The position numbers were made by a program, and so were the translations under genes. A stretch of 64,000 nt of DNA from Candidatus Methanoperedens sp. (GTDB taxonomy: Archaea; Halobacteriota; Methanosarcinia; Methanosarcinales; Methanoperedenaceae). This document shows, in pieces, positions 1 through 8,696 of the stretch. The notes under the pieces are model-generated. The model did not search any database. It saw nothing but the letters and a program-made list of their open reading frames with translations, and had not been told where the DNA came from. Numbering within the stretch: position 1 is the stretch's first letter; each line of letters starts with the position of its first letter. The stretch covers positions 1 through 64,000 of the forward strand of contig JAPZAS010000017.1 in NCBI GenBank assembly GCA_027460525.1, read 5' to 3'.

Positions 1-222
1 GGATGGAGTGTTCATAAATCGCATGCTGTAAAAACTTTTGCAGCATTGAATCCAAGATTGCATCTTATTCCATTACCTTCGTGCTCATCATGGATGAATT
101 CAATTGAACGCATTTTTTCTAGAATCCAGGTTGAAGTTTTGGATAATAGCGATTTTCAATCACCTTTAGAGGCAATTTATACAGTTAGTGCATTCCTTGA
201 AAAAGAGCTTAATTCAAGTTGA
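1..222 (+). CDS. IS630-type transposase, C-terminal end (cut by window edge)
   Basis: The frame is open from base 1 to a TGA at 220-222 and encodes the last 73 residues of a DDE transposase. The run LIPLPSCSSWMNSIERIF matches the catalytic-core end of IS630/Tc1-like enzymes, in which the conserved 'P..S.W.N.IE..F' block holds the last acidic residue (here E of SIER). The N-terminal part, and so intactness, lies outside the window. The following 95 bases up to the next gene must contain the right end of the element, but I could not define an inverted repeat without the left end. Confidence 0.8.
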   Translation, partial: GWSVHKSHAVKTFAALNPRLHLIPLPSCSSWMNSIERIFSRIQVEVLDNSDFQSPLEAIYTVSAFLEKELNSS

Positions 223-316
223 AGGCGTAATTAAGTTAGCTTAGAATGTGTCCTAACAAATTCCAGACAGAATAAGAATACCTTCCAGAATTATTTTTAA
301 TGTGTTCCTGTATTTT

Positions 317-1615
317 TCACAGGAAATACAGTATGACAGGCAGCATTATCACTCCCATGGCATGTGTTTTTCTTACCTTTGCAAACGATGCCATCATCCC
401 GATGGGTGTGGATATTAAAAATATGACAAACCCGAACCAGCCTGTGAACATGAAAACCATAAAAGACAGCCCTGCAAGGACTCCCGCGCACAGTTTTGAG
501 TAATTGATTCCAGACAGGAAACCTGCTACCCTGTCTCCAAGGTAAATCGTGGTATAATAAGAGATCACCGAAACAAATACTATAACAATCAACAAAATTA
601 TTATCACGGAAAGCTCCCACTCTTTTATATTGACAAGTTTATCAATGGCAACCATCGCCCCGCTTCGTGCCTTTTGAATGATATACAGGGCGATTAAACT
701 GAAAATCGCATTCGACGTATTGGCGCTGCTTATTGATACCATGAACTCTTTTGACGAATCCGCTCCTTTTTCCTCACGGACAAAGAGCCTTGCGATTATT
801 GTGCCAACCGCAGAGGATACGCCGGGAAGCCAAGCCACAAAAGAACCTGCTATGCTTCCTGTAAACATGGCGCGAACAATCCTCCTTTCCGAGAGCTCAA
901 ACCTGCATTTCTCCTGCTGCGGAGGGATCTCTGATTTTGTCATAAGGCTGATAACAAGCATGGAAGCACCGAACAGCCCCGAAAGAAGAGGAAGAAGAAT
1001 CGAGGGTTCCCCAAATTTAACAAGCGGCTGCATCAATCCCTCATTGCCGAATGCAAATATCCCGAGCAATCCTGAAATAAAAAACAGTATGACAGCGTAC
1101 ATCTTGAATTTGAGGTGCACAAGCGACCCCTGCCCTTCAACAACTTCCCCGTTCTCGGTGGCTATCATGAGGACCACAATTAATACAAGAATCCATCCGA
1201 TGTATGCGTTTATTGTATTGTAGATGGTAAGGAAGAAAAATGCCATGGGAATAACCATTAACAGAGAGACGAAGACTGCGCCTGCGCTTCCAAGAGCAGA
1301 AAGCCGCACAGCCTCTGCACCTCTTCCCTCCATGAGGAGCGCATGACCCGGGAGTACCGCAAGCGCTGTATCGGGTTCGGGCGCGCCCAGGAAAATAGAA
1401 GGAATAATGTCAAGGAAGGTGTGCGCTATGGAATTTGAGAGGATTACCACTGCGATATAGAACGGCGCAAACCCGATGCTTGCGAAGAACGGCGACAGCC
1501 CAACAAGGAGCAGGGCAAAGTTATTGACGTGAACGCCTGGCGTGAGACCTGAGATGATGCCGAGGAAGAAGCCAAAGAATATGGAGATAAGGAGGAGGGT
1601 AAGGGAGATATCCAT
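317..1615 (-). CDS. TctA-like (DUF112) membrane permease, archaeal type
   Basis: This 432-residue polytopic protein has about ten hydrophobic segments. The N-terminal half carries the TctA-family pattern GLTPGVHVNNFALLL and, near residue 75, FLGAPEPDTALAVLPGHAL, which resembles the glycine/proline-rich loops of tripartite tricarboxylate transporter large subunits. A second loop, LPGVSSAVGTIIARLF, sits near residue 265 as in the duplicated fold of the family. No TctB or TctC partner is visible; archaeal members often occur alone, so the substrate is unknown. It is divergent from hemD with about 60 bases between the starts. Confidence 0.75.
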   Translation of the reverse strand: MDISLTLLLISIFFGFFLGIISGLTPGVHVNNFALLLVGLSPFFASIGFAPFYIAVVILSNSIAHTFLDIIPSIFLGAPEPDTALAVLPGHALLMEGRGAEAVRLSALGSAGAVFVSLLMVIPMAFFFLTIYNTINAYIGWILVLIVVLMIATENGEVVEGQGSLVHLKFKMYAVILFFISGLLGIFAFGNEGLMQPLVKFGEPSILLPLLSGLFGASMLVISLMTKSEIPPQQEKCRFELSERRIVRAMFTGSIAGSFVAWLPGVSSAVGTIIARLFVREEKGADSSKEFMVSISSANTSNAIFSLIALYIIQKARSGAMVAIDKLVNIKEWELSVIIILLIVIVFVSVISYYTTIYLGDRVAGFLSGINYSKLCAGVLAGLSFMVFMFTGWFGFVIFLISTPIGMMASFAKVRKTHAMGVIMLPVILYFL

Positions 1616-1677
1616 AGAGTAGTCTCAAGTCTATTGTAAACAAAAGCATTATGCTTTGATGTGTGATTTTGTGTTGC

Positions 1678-2361
1678 GTGAAAATCGCAGTCACCAAACT
1701 TGAAGAGAAATCCGAAGGCATCCCTGAGCTATTCCGAAGATACGGTCATGAAGCCGTAATAATATCCACTATGCGGTCGGCAGAACCTTCTAACCCTGAA
1801 CCGCTTTCCCGACTGGCGGAGCGCCTCTCACAAAATGAAATCGACATCCTGGTTTTTACAAGCGCTCTCGGGGTTGAAAAACTTTTTGAGAAAGTAAAAC
1901 CCGGGGATAACGTGAGAATCGTAAGTGTAGGTCCGAAAACAGCAAGGAAGGTGGAAGAATATGGCATGTCAAGTGAAGTCATCGAGAAATTCTCATCCGG
2001 CCACTTTGCGAAATATCTCGGCGACATTAAAGGAAGAACAATCGGCATCGCCCGCGCCGAGGTACCAAATCCGGAATTGATACGCTCCCTGACATCAAAA
2101 GGCGCCAGAGTTATCGAAGCCCCTGCATATCGGCTGGAACCCGCTGATAAAAGCATTGCAGGCGAATTAAAAAATGTGGATGCTGTGATTTTTACAAGTG
2201 CTAAATCCTTTGAGTTCTCAGGCTTTGATAAGAACAATGCAGATATGATAAAGGTTATAGCTATCGGTCAAAAAACAGCCGAAGCGATGCGAAAACATGG
2301 CATAGCTCCAGATATTGTGGGGAACGGTACGCTTGAAAATTGTTTATCTCTTATTTCCTGA
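1678..2361 (+). CDS. hemD: Uroporphyrinogen-III synthase
   Basis: This enzyme closes and rearranges hydroxymethylbilane to uroporphyrinogen III, the branch point to heme d1, siroheme, cobalamin and F430. The protein shows the two-lobed HemD pattern: lobe 1 contains DILVFTSALGVEKLF and VSVGPKTARKVEEYG, and lobe 2 contains DAVIFTSAKSFE and AIGQKTAEAMRKHG. The frame also opens from a GTG at 1663, but the family N-terminus 'KIAVTK' fits the GTG at 1678 better, giving about 227 residues. It stands alone between the divergent permease and the convergent pstB, with 16 bases to the pstB stop. Confidence 0.85.
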   Translation: MKIAVTKLEEKSEGIPELFRRYGHEAVIISTMRSAEPSNPEPLSRLAERLSQNEIDILVFTSALGVEKLFEKVKPGDNVRIVSVGPKTARKVEEYGMSSEVIEKFSSGHFAKYLGDIKGRTIGIARAEVPNPELIRSLTSKGARVIEAPAYRLEPADKSIAGELKNVDAVIFTSAKSFEFSGFDKNNADMIKVIAIGQKTAEAMRKHGIAPDIVGNGTLENCLSLIS

Positions 2362-2377
2362 TAATTACTATCTTCTT

Positions 2378-3370
2378 TCACTCCTGCTTCTGTATCACTA
2401 TCTCCCAATCCGTCTTATTTATCTGCTTGACGTTCAATACCTTATGCCCGTCGGCTTCCATGCCCCTTGGCACCTCGGTAACTGCCGTAGCATCATCTAC
2501 GATCACCTTGAGGATTTTGCCCTTCTCGAGGTTATGCAGCGCCTGTTTAGCATACACAAAATTATATGGGCACTGGTTCCCTTTCGTGTTGATCACTTCA
2601 TCTATTTTCACATCTGCAAGGAAAGTTCCATTAATATATGCCCGCGTCCTCTCTTCCTTCGGGTTTTCAAACACCTCGTTCGCAGGACCATGCTCTACGA
2701 TTTCGCCGAGATACAGGTGGATCACGTAGTCAGCAAGCCTCATGGCCTGGTGGATGTTGTGGGTGACTATCACGATGGTGTAATCATTCTTGAGTTTGAG
2801 GAGCTGCTGTTCGATATGCTGCGATGAGACCGGGTCTAAAGCCGACGTGGGCTCGTCGCACAGGATTATCTCAGGTTCAACAGCCAGCCCCCTTGCAAGG
2901 CAGAGCCTCTGCTGCTGACCTATGGAAAGTTTCGATGCAGGTGACTTTAAGCGGTCTTTCACTTCGTCCCAGAGACCGGCGATTTTCAGGTATTTTTCCA
3001 CTATCTGGTCTAATTTCTTTTTGTCTTTGATGCCGTGCAGCCGAGGTCCATAAGCCACGTTGTCGTATATCGACATCGGAAGAGGATTTGGCTTTTGCGG
3101 CAGCAATCCCATCCTGCGCCTCACCTCGGTGATGTCAACGCTGCCGTTAAGGACATCTATGCCATCGACAATTATTTTCCCTGAAGCTCTTGCTCCCTCC
3201 GTGAGATCAATAAGCCTGTTGAAACATTTGAGTAAGGTGCTCTTCCCGCATCCACTCGGTCCTATGATGGCTGTTATCTGCTTTTCCGGTATCTCAACTG
3301 TTATGCCTTTTAAAGCCTGATGATCGCTGTAGAACGCATTAACATCCTGGATACTGATATGACTTTTCAA
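2378..3370 (-). CDS. pstB: Phosphate ABC transporter ATPase PstB fused to a TusA-like domain
   Basis: Residues 1-250 are a normal PstB: Walker A GPSGCGKST (37-45), signature LSIGQQQRL (148-156, with Ile in the usual Gly position), Walker B IILCDEP and the PstB-typical PTSALDP. The family normally stops near residue 250, but this protein has 330. The extra C-terminus from about 260 has the layout of a TusA/SirA sulfur-carrier domain: a Cys-Pro at 267-268 (QCPYN), a helix AKQALHNLEKGKILKVIVDD and a closing strand GHKVLNVKQ. The second Pro of the usual CPxP is absent. It is the last gene of pstSCAB, 6 bases after pstA. A phosphate role follows from context; the job of the extra domain is unknown. 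Confidence 0.9.
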   Translation of the reverse strand: MKSHISIQDVNAFYSDHQALKGITVEIPEKQITAIIGPSGCGKSTLLKCFNRLIDLTEGARASGKIIVDGIDVLNGSVDITEVRRRMGLLPQKPNPLPMSIYDNVAYGPRLHGIKDKKKLDQIVEKYLKIAGLWDEVKDRLKSPASKLSIGQQQRLCLARGLAVEPEIILCDEPTSALDPVSSQHIEQQLLKLKNDYTIVIVTHNIHQAMRLADYVIHLYLGEIVEHGPANEVFENPKEERTRAYINGTFLADVKIDEVINTKGNQCPYNFVYAKQALHNLEKGKILKVIVDDATAVTEVPRGMEADGHKVLNVKQINKTDWEIVIQKQE

Positions 3371-3376
3371 ATTTAA

Positions 3377-4225
3377 TCACCTTATAATGTTTTTCATGAA
3401 CTTCCTGGATAAATACCGTGATGTTAAACTGAGTGCAAGTACTATTAATAGAAGTATCAACGCACTGGCATACGCACGTTGTTGCACCTCGGGGAAGGGC
3501 GTGCCAAGCTGGAAGAACACAGCAAGCGGCAATGAAGCTACAGGGTCAAACAGCGAGCGCGGCAGGCTGTCGGTGTAACCTGCTGTGAACAGAATAGAGG
3601 CAGCGTCCCCGATCCCTCTGCCGAAGGCAAGGATTACCGCAGTCACTATCCCCGGCAACGCCTGCCTCACCACTACGCCAGCGGTGGTCTCAAAACGCGT
3701 TGCTCCGAGGGTATAGGAGGCTTCTTTTAACTCTCCTGGAACCATTTTTATTACCTCTTCCATTGCGCGAATCATTATTGGGAGCTCCAAAATCGTAAGA
3801 ACCATGATCCCACCCAGGAGCGACGCTCGTATACCTAAATATAGCATTATAATAAAACCGAATGCTCCGTACACGATTGAGGGGGTACCCCAGAGGACAT
3901 CAAGGGAGAGCCTGATGTAATAGGCAGCCTTTGTTTTCCCAATATAATCTTTCTGCAGCGATAGCGCCGCCGGCAGACTTATCATCAGGGCAAGAATCAG
4001 GCTTCCAAATGCAAGGTACAGTGACCCCACTATGGCATTCAGAATCCCGCCTTCCTTTCCAAGATAGTATCCCCCTTTAGGCGTCTGCGTTATCATGGAT
4101 AACGAAAGCGCAGGCATGCCGTTCCAGACTATCACAGCCACCACTATGAAAAGGCTGCCCACCACCATAGCCAGCGATGAGATCATGAGAGCCTTGAATA
4201 TCTTTTCCTCACGAAGTTTATCCAT
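3377..4225 (-). CDS. pstA: Phosphate ABC transporter permease PstA
   Basis: This inner subunit of the phosphate importer has six predicted membrane segments and the EAA-type cytoplasmic loop EASYTLGATRFETTAGVVVRQ that docks on PstB. The ATG at 4225 is chosen because GAGGAGG lies just upstream; a TTG 15 bases earlier is in frame but would itself contain that ribosome site. The start overlaps the last eight bases of pstC, indicating translational coupling. Its length (about 282 residues) is ordinary for the family. Confidence 0.9.
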   Translation of the reverse strand: MDKLREEKIFKALMISSLAMVVGSLFIVVAVIVWNGMPALSLSMITQTPKGGYYLGKEGGILNAIVGSLYLAFGSLILALMISLPAALSLQKDYIGKTKAAYYIRLSLDVLWGTPSIVYGAFGFIIMLYLGIRASLLGGIMVLTILELPIMIRAMEEVIKMVPGELKEASYTLGATRFETTAGVVVRQALPGIVTAVILAFGRGIGDAASILFTAGYTDSLPRSLFDPVASLPLAVFFQLGTPFPEVQQRAYASALILLLIVLALSLTSRYLSRKFMKNIIR

Positions 4226-5138
4226 GCATCCTCCTCTCAATGCGTATCAATATCAGTCTCGCGCCCAGAGTAGAAAACAAAATGATCAGCATCAGTATGA
4301 GGGCGGCAAGCAGCAGGGCTGAATCGTACAGCGGTATGGACATCATTTCGCCATAGTTATTGGCGATCAGCGCAGGCAGAGGATAAGCGGATTCGAAAAT
4401 CGAGGACGGGATTTTCGCTACATTCCCTACCACCATGAGAACAGCCATCGTCTCTCCGATCGCTCGGGAGAAACCCAGGATAACGGCGGCTGCTATACCC
4501 GGTAATGCGGCTCTTATCACAGCATGCTTTATTGTCTGCCACCGTGTGGCTCCGAGCGAGAGGGATGCTTCCCTCACCTCGAACGGCACAGCCTTGAATA
4601 CCTCGTATGAGATCGAGATAATAATAGGGAACACCATGATAGCAAGCACGATGCCGCCGGCAAGCAAGCTGTAGCCGGTGGAGTAACTGCCGCCGCTCAA
4701 CAAGGGTATTCCCGAGTTTCTGAATAAAGGTGCTATGGCTGCTACGAGAGGTACGATGGCCAGCACCCCGAAAACTCCGAACACTACAGGGGGTATGCCT
4801 GCAAGCAGGTCTATCAGGGGCAAGATCATTGATTTCAATCTCACGTTAGCGTATTCCGCAAGATATGCCGCACTCAGGATAGAGAGGGGTATCGCGAAGA
4901 CCATGGCAAGCGCGGTTACATAGACAGTACCCAGAATAAAAGGATAAAAGCCAAATTCGCCCCGGGAAGGCAGCCACGTACTTCCGAGCAAAAGCTCGCC
5001 CAGCGATTTCACTTCAAGGATCGGCTCAGACCGCAGGAAGAGGACGAAAGCTACAATAAATACCAGAGCGCTTGAGAAAAGAGCGGCAGCCAGCATGAGC
5101 CTGCCGGCAATTATATCTTTCAATCGTCTGATATGCAT
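4218..5138 (-). CDS. pstC: Phosphate ABC transporter permease PstC
   Basis: This second membrane subunit has 306 residues, an N-terminal membrane helix and the BPD_transp_1 loop REASLSLGATRWQTIKHAVI followed by ALPGIAAAVILGFSRAIGETMAV, a PstC hallmark. It lies 48 bases downstream of pstS and overlaps pstA. Together with pstS, pstA and pstB it forms a complete importer gene set in the usual order S-C-A-B. Confidence 0.92.
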   Translation of the reverse strand: MHIRRLKDIIAGRLMLAAALFSSALVFIVAFVLFLRSEPILEVKSLGELLLGSTWLPSRGEFGFYPFILGTVYVTALAMVFAIPLSILSAAYLAEYANVRLKSMILPLIDLLAGIPPVVFGVFGVLAIVPLVAAIAPLFRNSGIPLLSGGSYSTGYSLLAGGIVLAIMVFPIIISISYEVFKAVPFEVREASLSLGATRWQTIKHAVIRAALPGIAAAVILGFSRAIGETMAVLMVVGNVAKIPSSIFESAYPLPALIANNYGEMMSIPLYDSALLLAALILMLIILFSTLGARLILIRIERRMHG

Positions 5139-5186
5139 TTTTTTACCAAAATAAAAAGTATAGGGTTAAGGCAAAACCTTAACCGC

Positions 5187-6215
5187 TCAATCAAGCTTTT
5201 TCAACTCACCATCAAGTGTTTCCTTGGACAACTGTATGTAGCCCACCTCATCCACATACTTCTGTCCGTCCGTGAGAACCCATCTTATGAATTCGGAAGT
5301 AATTTCTGTGGGCTTTCCTTTGGTCACAAATAATTCGATTCTCGCAGGCGGACTCGGGAACACTCCGTTTTTAATGGCTGCAATTGTTTTTTCCTTGGTG
5401 CTTATATTCTCGTCAGGGTCAACAATACCGTTCTCATTCACGTCAAATGGTATTATCTGGATACCCGCCACTGGTAGTCCGGTCTTCATATCAAATGCAT
5501 AATTGTAGTTGTTATACCCTATTCCTAAGGGGTCTTTCTGCACTGCTGCAAGCAATCCCGGGTCGCCATAAACGCCTGTGCCTTTGAGACTTTCCTGTTT
5601 GCCTCCGATGTACTTTGCCCATATATCAGAAGCACCCGATGCATCGCTTCTCGTATATACATGAATTTCTGCTTTATTTTCAGTCCCGACTACATCGCCC
5701 CACGTATTCACAGTCCCGTTGAGATACAGAGCCGCAAAGGTCTTTCTTTTGACACCTCTGCTCTGGAGGTCGTTAAGCACCGGGTTTTTTGCATTGACTG
5801 TGGCTACAACGGCATCCTTGGTGACGCCAATCGGATATGCGCCTTTCTGGAGCTCCGAGGGGTCAACATCCCTTGAAATCATGCCGATGTCGACAAGCCC
5901 GCCAAGCGTGTCAGCCATACCCTTCCCCGCGCCTCCCGCAGAGATCTCAACATTAACCTTTGGATGAAGTTTCTGGAACTCCTCGCCCCAGCGCACAGCC
6001 ATGGGATACAAAGCGAATGCACCTGATAGCGTTATAGTGCCCGAAAGTTCCTGCGGGCTTGCAGCGGTCTGTACAGCCGTAATTCCAGGTGATGCCGGGG
6101 TTGTAGTGACTGCAGGTGTGGCCTGGGTTTCGGACTTTGGATTGCCGACGCATCCTGATAATAATGCACCGATCAGAACTGTGATGAATATAATCGTAAT
6201 AAATTTTCCTTTCAT
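5187..6215 (-). CDS. pstS: Phosphate-binding lipoprotein PstS
   Basis: This extracellular phosphate receptor starts with a signal peptide ending in a lipobox, LLSGC, with Cys 22 as the likely lipid attachment site. A Thr/Pro/Ala-rich linker follows. The mature domain shows SGAFALYPMAVRWGEEF and EISAGGAGKGMADTLGG, typical of PstS phosphate-coordinating loops, and TRSDASGASDIW. The ATG at 6215 is chosen because GAGGTGG sits 4 bases upstream; an in-frame GTG at 6224 overlaps that ribosome site. Transcription probably starts from the TATA box at 6311-6318. Confidence 0.9.
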   Translation of the reverse strand: MKGKFITIIFITVLIGALLSGCVGNPKSETQATPAVTTTPASPGITAVQTAASPQELSGTITLSGAFALYPMAVRWGEEFQKLHPKVNVEISAGGAGKGMADTLGGLVDIGMISRDVDPSELQKGAYPIGVTKDAVVATVNAKNPVLNDLQSRGVKRKTFAALYLNGTVNTWGDVVGTENKAEIHVYTRSDASGASDIWAKYIGGKQESLKGTGVYGDPGLLAAVQKDPLGIGYNNYNYAFDMKTGLPVAGIQIIPFDVNENGIVDPDENISTKEKTIAAIKNGVFPSPPARIELFVTKGKPTEITSEFIRWVLTDGQKYVDEVGYIQLSKETLDGELKKLD

Positions 6216-6310
6216 TAATTCCACCTCGAATTGCTTAAAATAGTCCTTTATTTGTTGTTATCATTTTAATTCACCTGCTTATGATAAGCGAGAGAAGATG
6301 GATGGATGTC

Positions 6311-6376
6311 TATAAATATGCAGAGAAACAGGCGATAATTGGAACGATTGTTACAAAATCCGAATAATTGCGGCAA
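6311..6376 (-). promoter_or_regulatory. pstS promoter: TATA box plus shared upstream element (copy A)
   Basis: On the minus strand an AT-rich TATA-like box (complement of 6311-6318) lies 93 bases before the pstS start. A 24-base element at 6353-6376 lies upstream of it and ends in the odd palindrome TTGCGGCAA. The same element occurs before the YeiH-type gene (21 of 24 bases identical) and before the gene ending at 8697 (18 of 24), always 40-42 bases from the TATA box. A position upstream of TATA suits an activator site; the factor is unknown. Confidence 0.6.
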
Positions 6377-6398
6377 AAATTGTACGCCAATGAAAATC

Positions 6399-6470
6399 AA
6401 CCACGGAGGACACAGAGTTCACAGAGAGAGGATTATTTTTTCTCTGTGTCCTCTGTGCTCTCTGTGGTTT
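6399..6470. repeat. Imperfect inverted repeat, possible terminator
   Basis: The arms AACCACGGAGGACACAGAG... and ...CTCTGTGCTCTCTGTGGTT are largely complementary around an AT-rich loop at about 6430-6441. Sequences of this 'CCACAGAGGACACAGAG' type are scattered in many prokaryotic genomes. Here it sits 28 bases past the stop of the YeiH-type gene and could end that transcript. Confidence 0.6.
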
Positions 6471-6498
6471 TTCAAACCACCCACCGAGTCTCTCTCTT

Positions 6499-7824
6499 CT
6501 ATCCGCCGAAGAACAGGTAGGAAATGAATCCTCCCCAGATTATGGCGATGAGCAGGGAAATCGCATAGACGGCTGCCGGCTTCCCGAGACCGATCTCCTT
6601 GAATCTCGAAAAGCGCGTATTGAGCCCTATTGCAAGGAAGGTAAACATGAAGAACGCCACCCTGAGAGGATCGGTTCCGAATGTCACTACAGGTGCAACT
6701 GCCCTGGCACCTGCAGCAGCAGAAGGATACGTGAAGGCAATCGCTGACAACACCGCGCTGGTCGCAATATATCCCAGAACGAACTTGGGAAACCTGTACC
6801 ACAGCACTCCCGGACCTGCATTCGCGCCTGTCTTCCCCAATCTGTACGCCCACACAGCGGCGAGTAAGAATGCTATCACACCAATCCATACGTCAATCAT
6901 TACCTTGGTCATCACAGCAGAATTCAGTGCTGCTCCATTTGCATTCAGGAGTCCGTCAACTATGGATCCGCTGGCTGACGCTGCTCCGTCTGTCTTAACT
7001 GAGAGCCCCATCCACACCCCTGCCGCCGTCGCATGTGTAGGAAAGACATAAGCTGCCACGAAAGGCATTACGACTATCTCTACAGCCGCAAAGATTACAA
7101 TTATCGACGAGATCACGGTTGAATAGATGGCGGGTGCCTCGATTGCGGCTGCCGTTGCTATGGCGGCTGAAACCCCGCAGACGCCCACACCCGAAGAAAG
7201 GGTTGCTGCAAAATCCCTGTCAAGCCCCATCTTTCTTGAAATGAGAAATGCGATGACCCAAACGACAGGGAAAGACAGGAGGGCCGCTGCCAGCATGCCC
7301 GGGGCACTTGTGACAAAAGACGTGAGCAGGATCTTGGCGCCCAGGAGCACTATCGCTATCTTGATAAAGAGTTCGCCCCTGGCTGAATCCTTTAACCACG
7401 ATGGCAGATGCGTCACATTTGTAACCACTATCCCGACTAACAAGGCCACAATGAATCCGACTTCGGCACTTCCTGCAACCTTCACAAGTGGGGCATAGTT
7501 CGAAAGTATCCAGATCGCCCAGGCGGTGAAGAATATTACAAAGAATCCCCTGAACCAATCTTTGGGTTTGACTCCGTTGAATTTCAGCGCTGGTGTCAGC
7601 AGTATGGCAAGGAAGAAGAAGCTGAAGAGGAGACCTATCCAGGGGTTGAGCGCCTTTGTCGCAAGAGCCTGGCTGATGTCTGACCAGGACTTCGCGGTAG
7701 GAATCCATCCGAGTAGAAATATGCCGAGGTACGAAGGAAGCGAAAGGATGAATATTGCCAGCCCGATCCACACTGCCCACCAGTCTTCCTTTTTCCACAG
7801 CGATGACCAGTCTATATCTGCCAT
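6499..7824 (-). CDS. YeiH-family (UPF0324) putative sulfate exporter
   Basis: This 441-residue protein has about eleven hydrophobic segments. It contains the UPF0324 signature blocks GELFIKIAIVLLGAKI and SSGVGVCGVSAAIATAAAI, and the late block VFGTDP/FFMFTFLAIGLNTRF. Members are called putative sulfate exporters, but biochemical support is thin, and this one is longer at the N-terminus than the usual 330-350 residues, with an extra pair of helices. It lies upstream of pstS on the same strand, and its promoter shares the pstS upstream element, so it may be co-regulated with phosphate uptake (inference). Confidence 0.8.
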   Translation of the reverse strand: MADIDWSSLWKKEDWWAVWIGLAIFILSLPSYLGIFLLGWIPTAKSWSDISQALATKALNPWIGLLFSFFFLAILLTPALKFNGVKPKDWFRGFFVIFFTAWAIWILSNYAPLVKVAGSAEVGFIVALLVGIVVTNVTHLPSWLKDSARGELFIKIAIVLLGAKILLTSFVTSAPGMLAAALLSFPVVWVIAFLISRKMGLDRDFAATLSSGVGVCGVSAAIATAAAIEAPAIYSTVISSIIVIFAAVEIVVMPFVAAYVFPTHATAAGVWMGLSVKTDGAASASGSIVDGLLNANGAALNSAVMTKVMIDVWIGVIAFLLAAVWAYRLGKTGANAGPGVLWYRFPKFVLGYIATSAVLSAIAFTYPSAAAGARAVAPVVTFGTDPLRVAFFMFTFLAIGLNTRFSRFKEIGLGKPAAVYAISLLIAIIWGGFISYLFFGG

Positions 7825-7880
7825 TTTATGCCTCCTGAACTATGCTCATGGTAGTTCATGGATTAAAAGGAATACATACA

Positions 7881-7944
7881 TATAAATGTGGGGGAGAGAA
7901 CGTCAATGGCTGCAAAGATTACAAAAATCGAATAAATGCGGCAA
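7881..7944 (-). promoter_or_regulatory. YeiH-gene promoter: TATA box plus shared upstream element (copy B)
   Basis: The TATA box (TTTATATG on the minus strand, 7881-7888) is 57 bases before the start codon. The element at 7921-7944 matches copy A at 21 of 24 positions, including GAATAA and GCGGCAA. Spacing from the box is 40 bases, against 42 in copies A and D. Confidence 0.6.
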
Positions 7945-7953
7945 AGCATGAAA

Positions 7954-8106
7954 CTAATTCAGACCTGCATAATCCATTACTGCTTTCTGGTCATTCAGGA
8001 ATTTAACAATCTTATCAAACTCGACATCATTTTTTGATTTTATAGCTTCAACTTTCATCCGACAGGAGTTATTTATTCGAGATTGGGTATATATTTCCTC
8101 AGTCAT
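7954..8106 (-). CDS. Short hypothetical protein
   Basis: A 50-residue frame (MTEEIYTQSR... to ...AVMDYAGLN) could be read; in-frame TTG codons upstream would lengthen it to 73 residues. It is charged and helical with no recognisable domain, and no strong ribosome site was found. It overlaps no other gene and lies just upstream of the YeiH promoter. It may be chance. Confidence 0.25.
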   Translation of the reverse strand: MTEEIYTQSRINNSCRMKVEAIKSKNDVEFDKIVKFLNDQKAVMDYAGLN

Positions 8107-8367
8107 ATCTATCTCAATCGAAAGATTATACTGCTGGCTATATATAATTACACGAAGAGGCAGATCTTGACACAATTATTCCAATGTAACAAAAAATTAA
8201 ACCGGAAGCATTTCAATTTCCCACATCTATTGCCTTGTTGGCAACGTTTCCTGAACGACGGATTTCTGTGACAACGCCGTCAAGTATATTTGGCGCGCTT
8301 ATTTTAATCTGCATAAAGAGGCTGTTTTTGGTAAATTGGTTCGGAAAAATGAGAGAATGGAGAAATA

Positions 8368-8380
8368 ATTGCCGCAATTG
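8368..8380. promoter_or_regulatory. Palindrome AATTGCCGCAATT (related to the shared element)
   Basis: A 13-base odd palindrome carries the same TTGCSGCAA core as copies A and B. It lies 9 bases after the stop of the 8389-8688 gene, without a TATA box at the 40-42 base spacing seen elsewhere. It could bind the same factor or be coincidental. Confidence 0.35.
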
Positions 8381-8388
8381 TTTTGTTT

Positions 8389-8688
8389 TTACATCTCTAT
8401 CAAAATAAGCTCGAACTTGATACCCATGCAGGATTGACAGAATCCCAGGAATTCTTTTGCATTGACTGACATTTCTTCATAGAGAGATTTCGAGATATAA
8501 AAAATAATATGGACCTTTCCTGAATTCCCTGCAATCCTCTTTCTTATCTCGCCGTGAAGCTCCTCAAAAAGGCTTACTAGAGTCTTGAAGTTTATCCTTT
8601 TCAGGATACGTATGCGCCCCACCCCAGCCTCATCTACCCAGATACGGTAATTGGCAGATTTTCGAATAAAAACATCCATATCATTCAT
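8389..8688 (-). CDS. Hypothetical protein, about 99 residues
   Basis: A soluble alpha/beta-looking protein, MNDMDVFIRK... ending ...IKFELILIEM. The middle part (LVSLFEELHGEIRKRI then KVHIIFYISKSLYEEM) suggests helix-strand alternation, but I do not recognise a family. The ATG at 8688 is preferred because it lies 8 bases after the stop of the preceding gene (TAG at 8697-8699), implying coupled translation; an in-frame ATG at 8727 would overlap that gene. Confidence 0.6.
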   Translation of the reverse strand: MNDMDVFIRKSANYRIWVDEAGVGRIRILKRINFKTLVSLFEELHGEIRKRIAGNSGKVHIIFYISKSLYEEMSVNAKEFLGFCQSCMGIKFELILIEM

Positions 8689-8696
8689 AGTATGCT

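Noticed and set aside
5661-6243. Rightward frames within pstS
   Set aside because: Shadows of the pstS gene; no ribosome sites and no plausible protein content.
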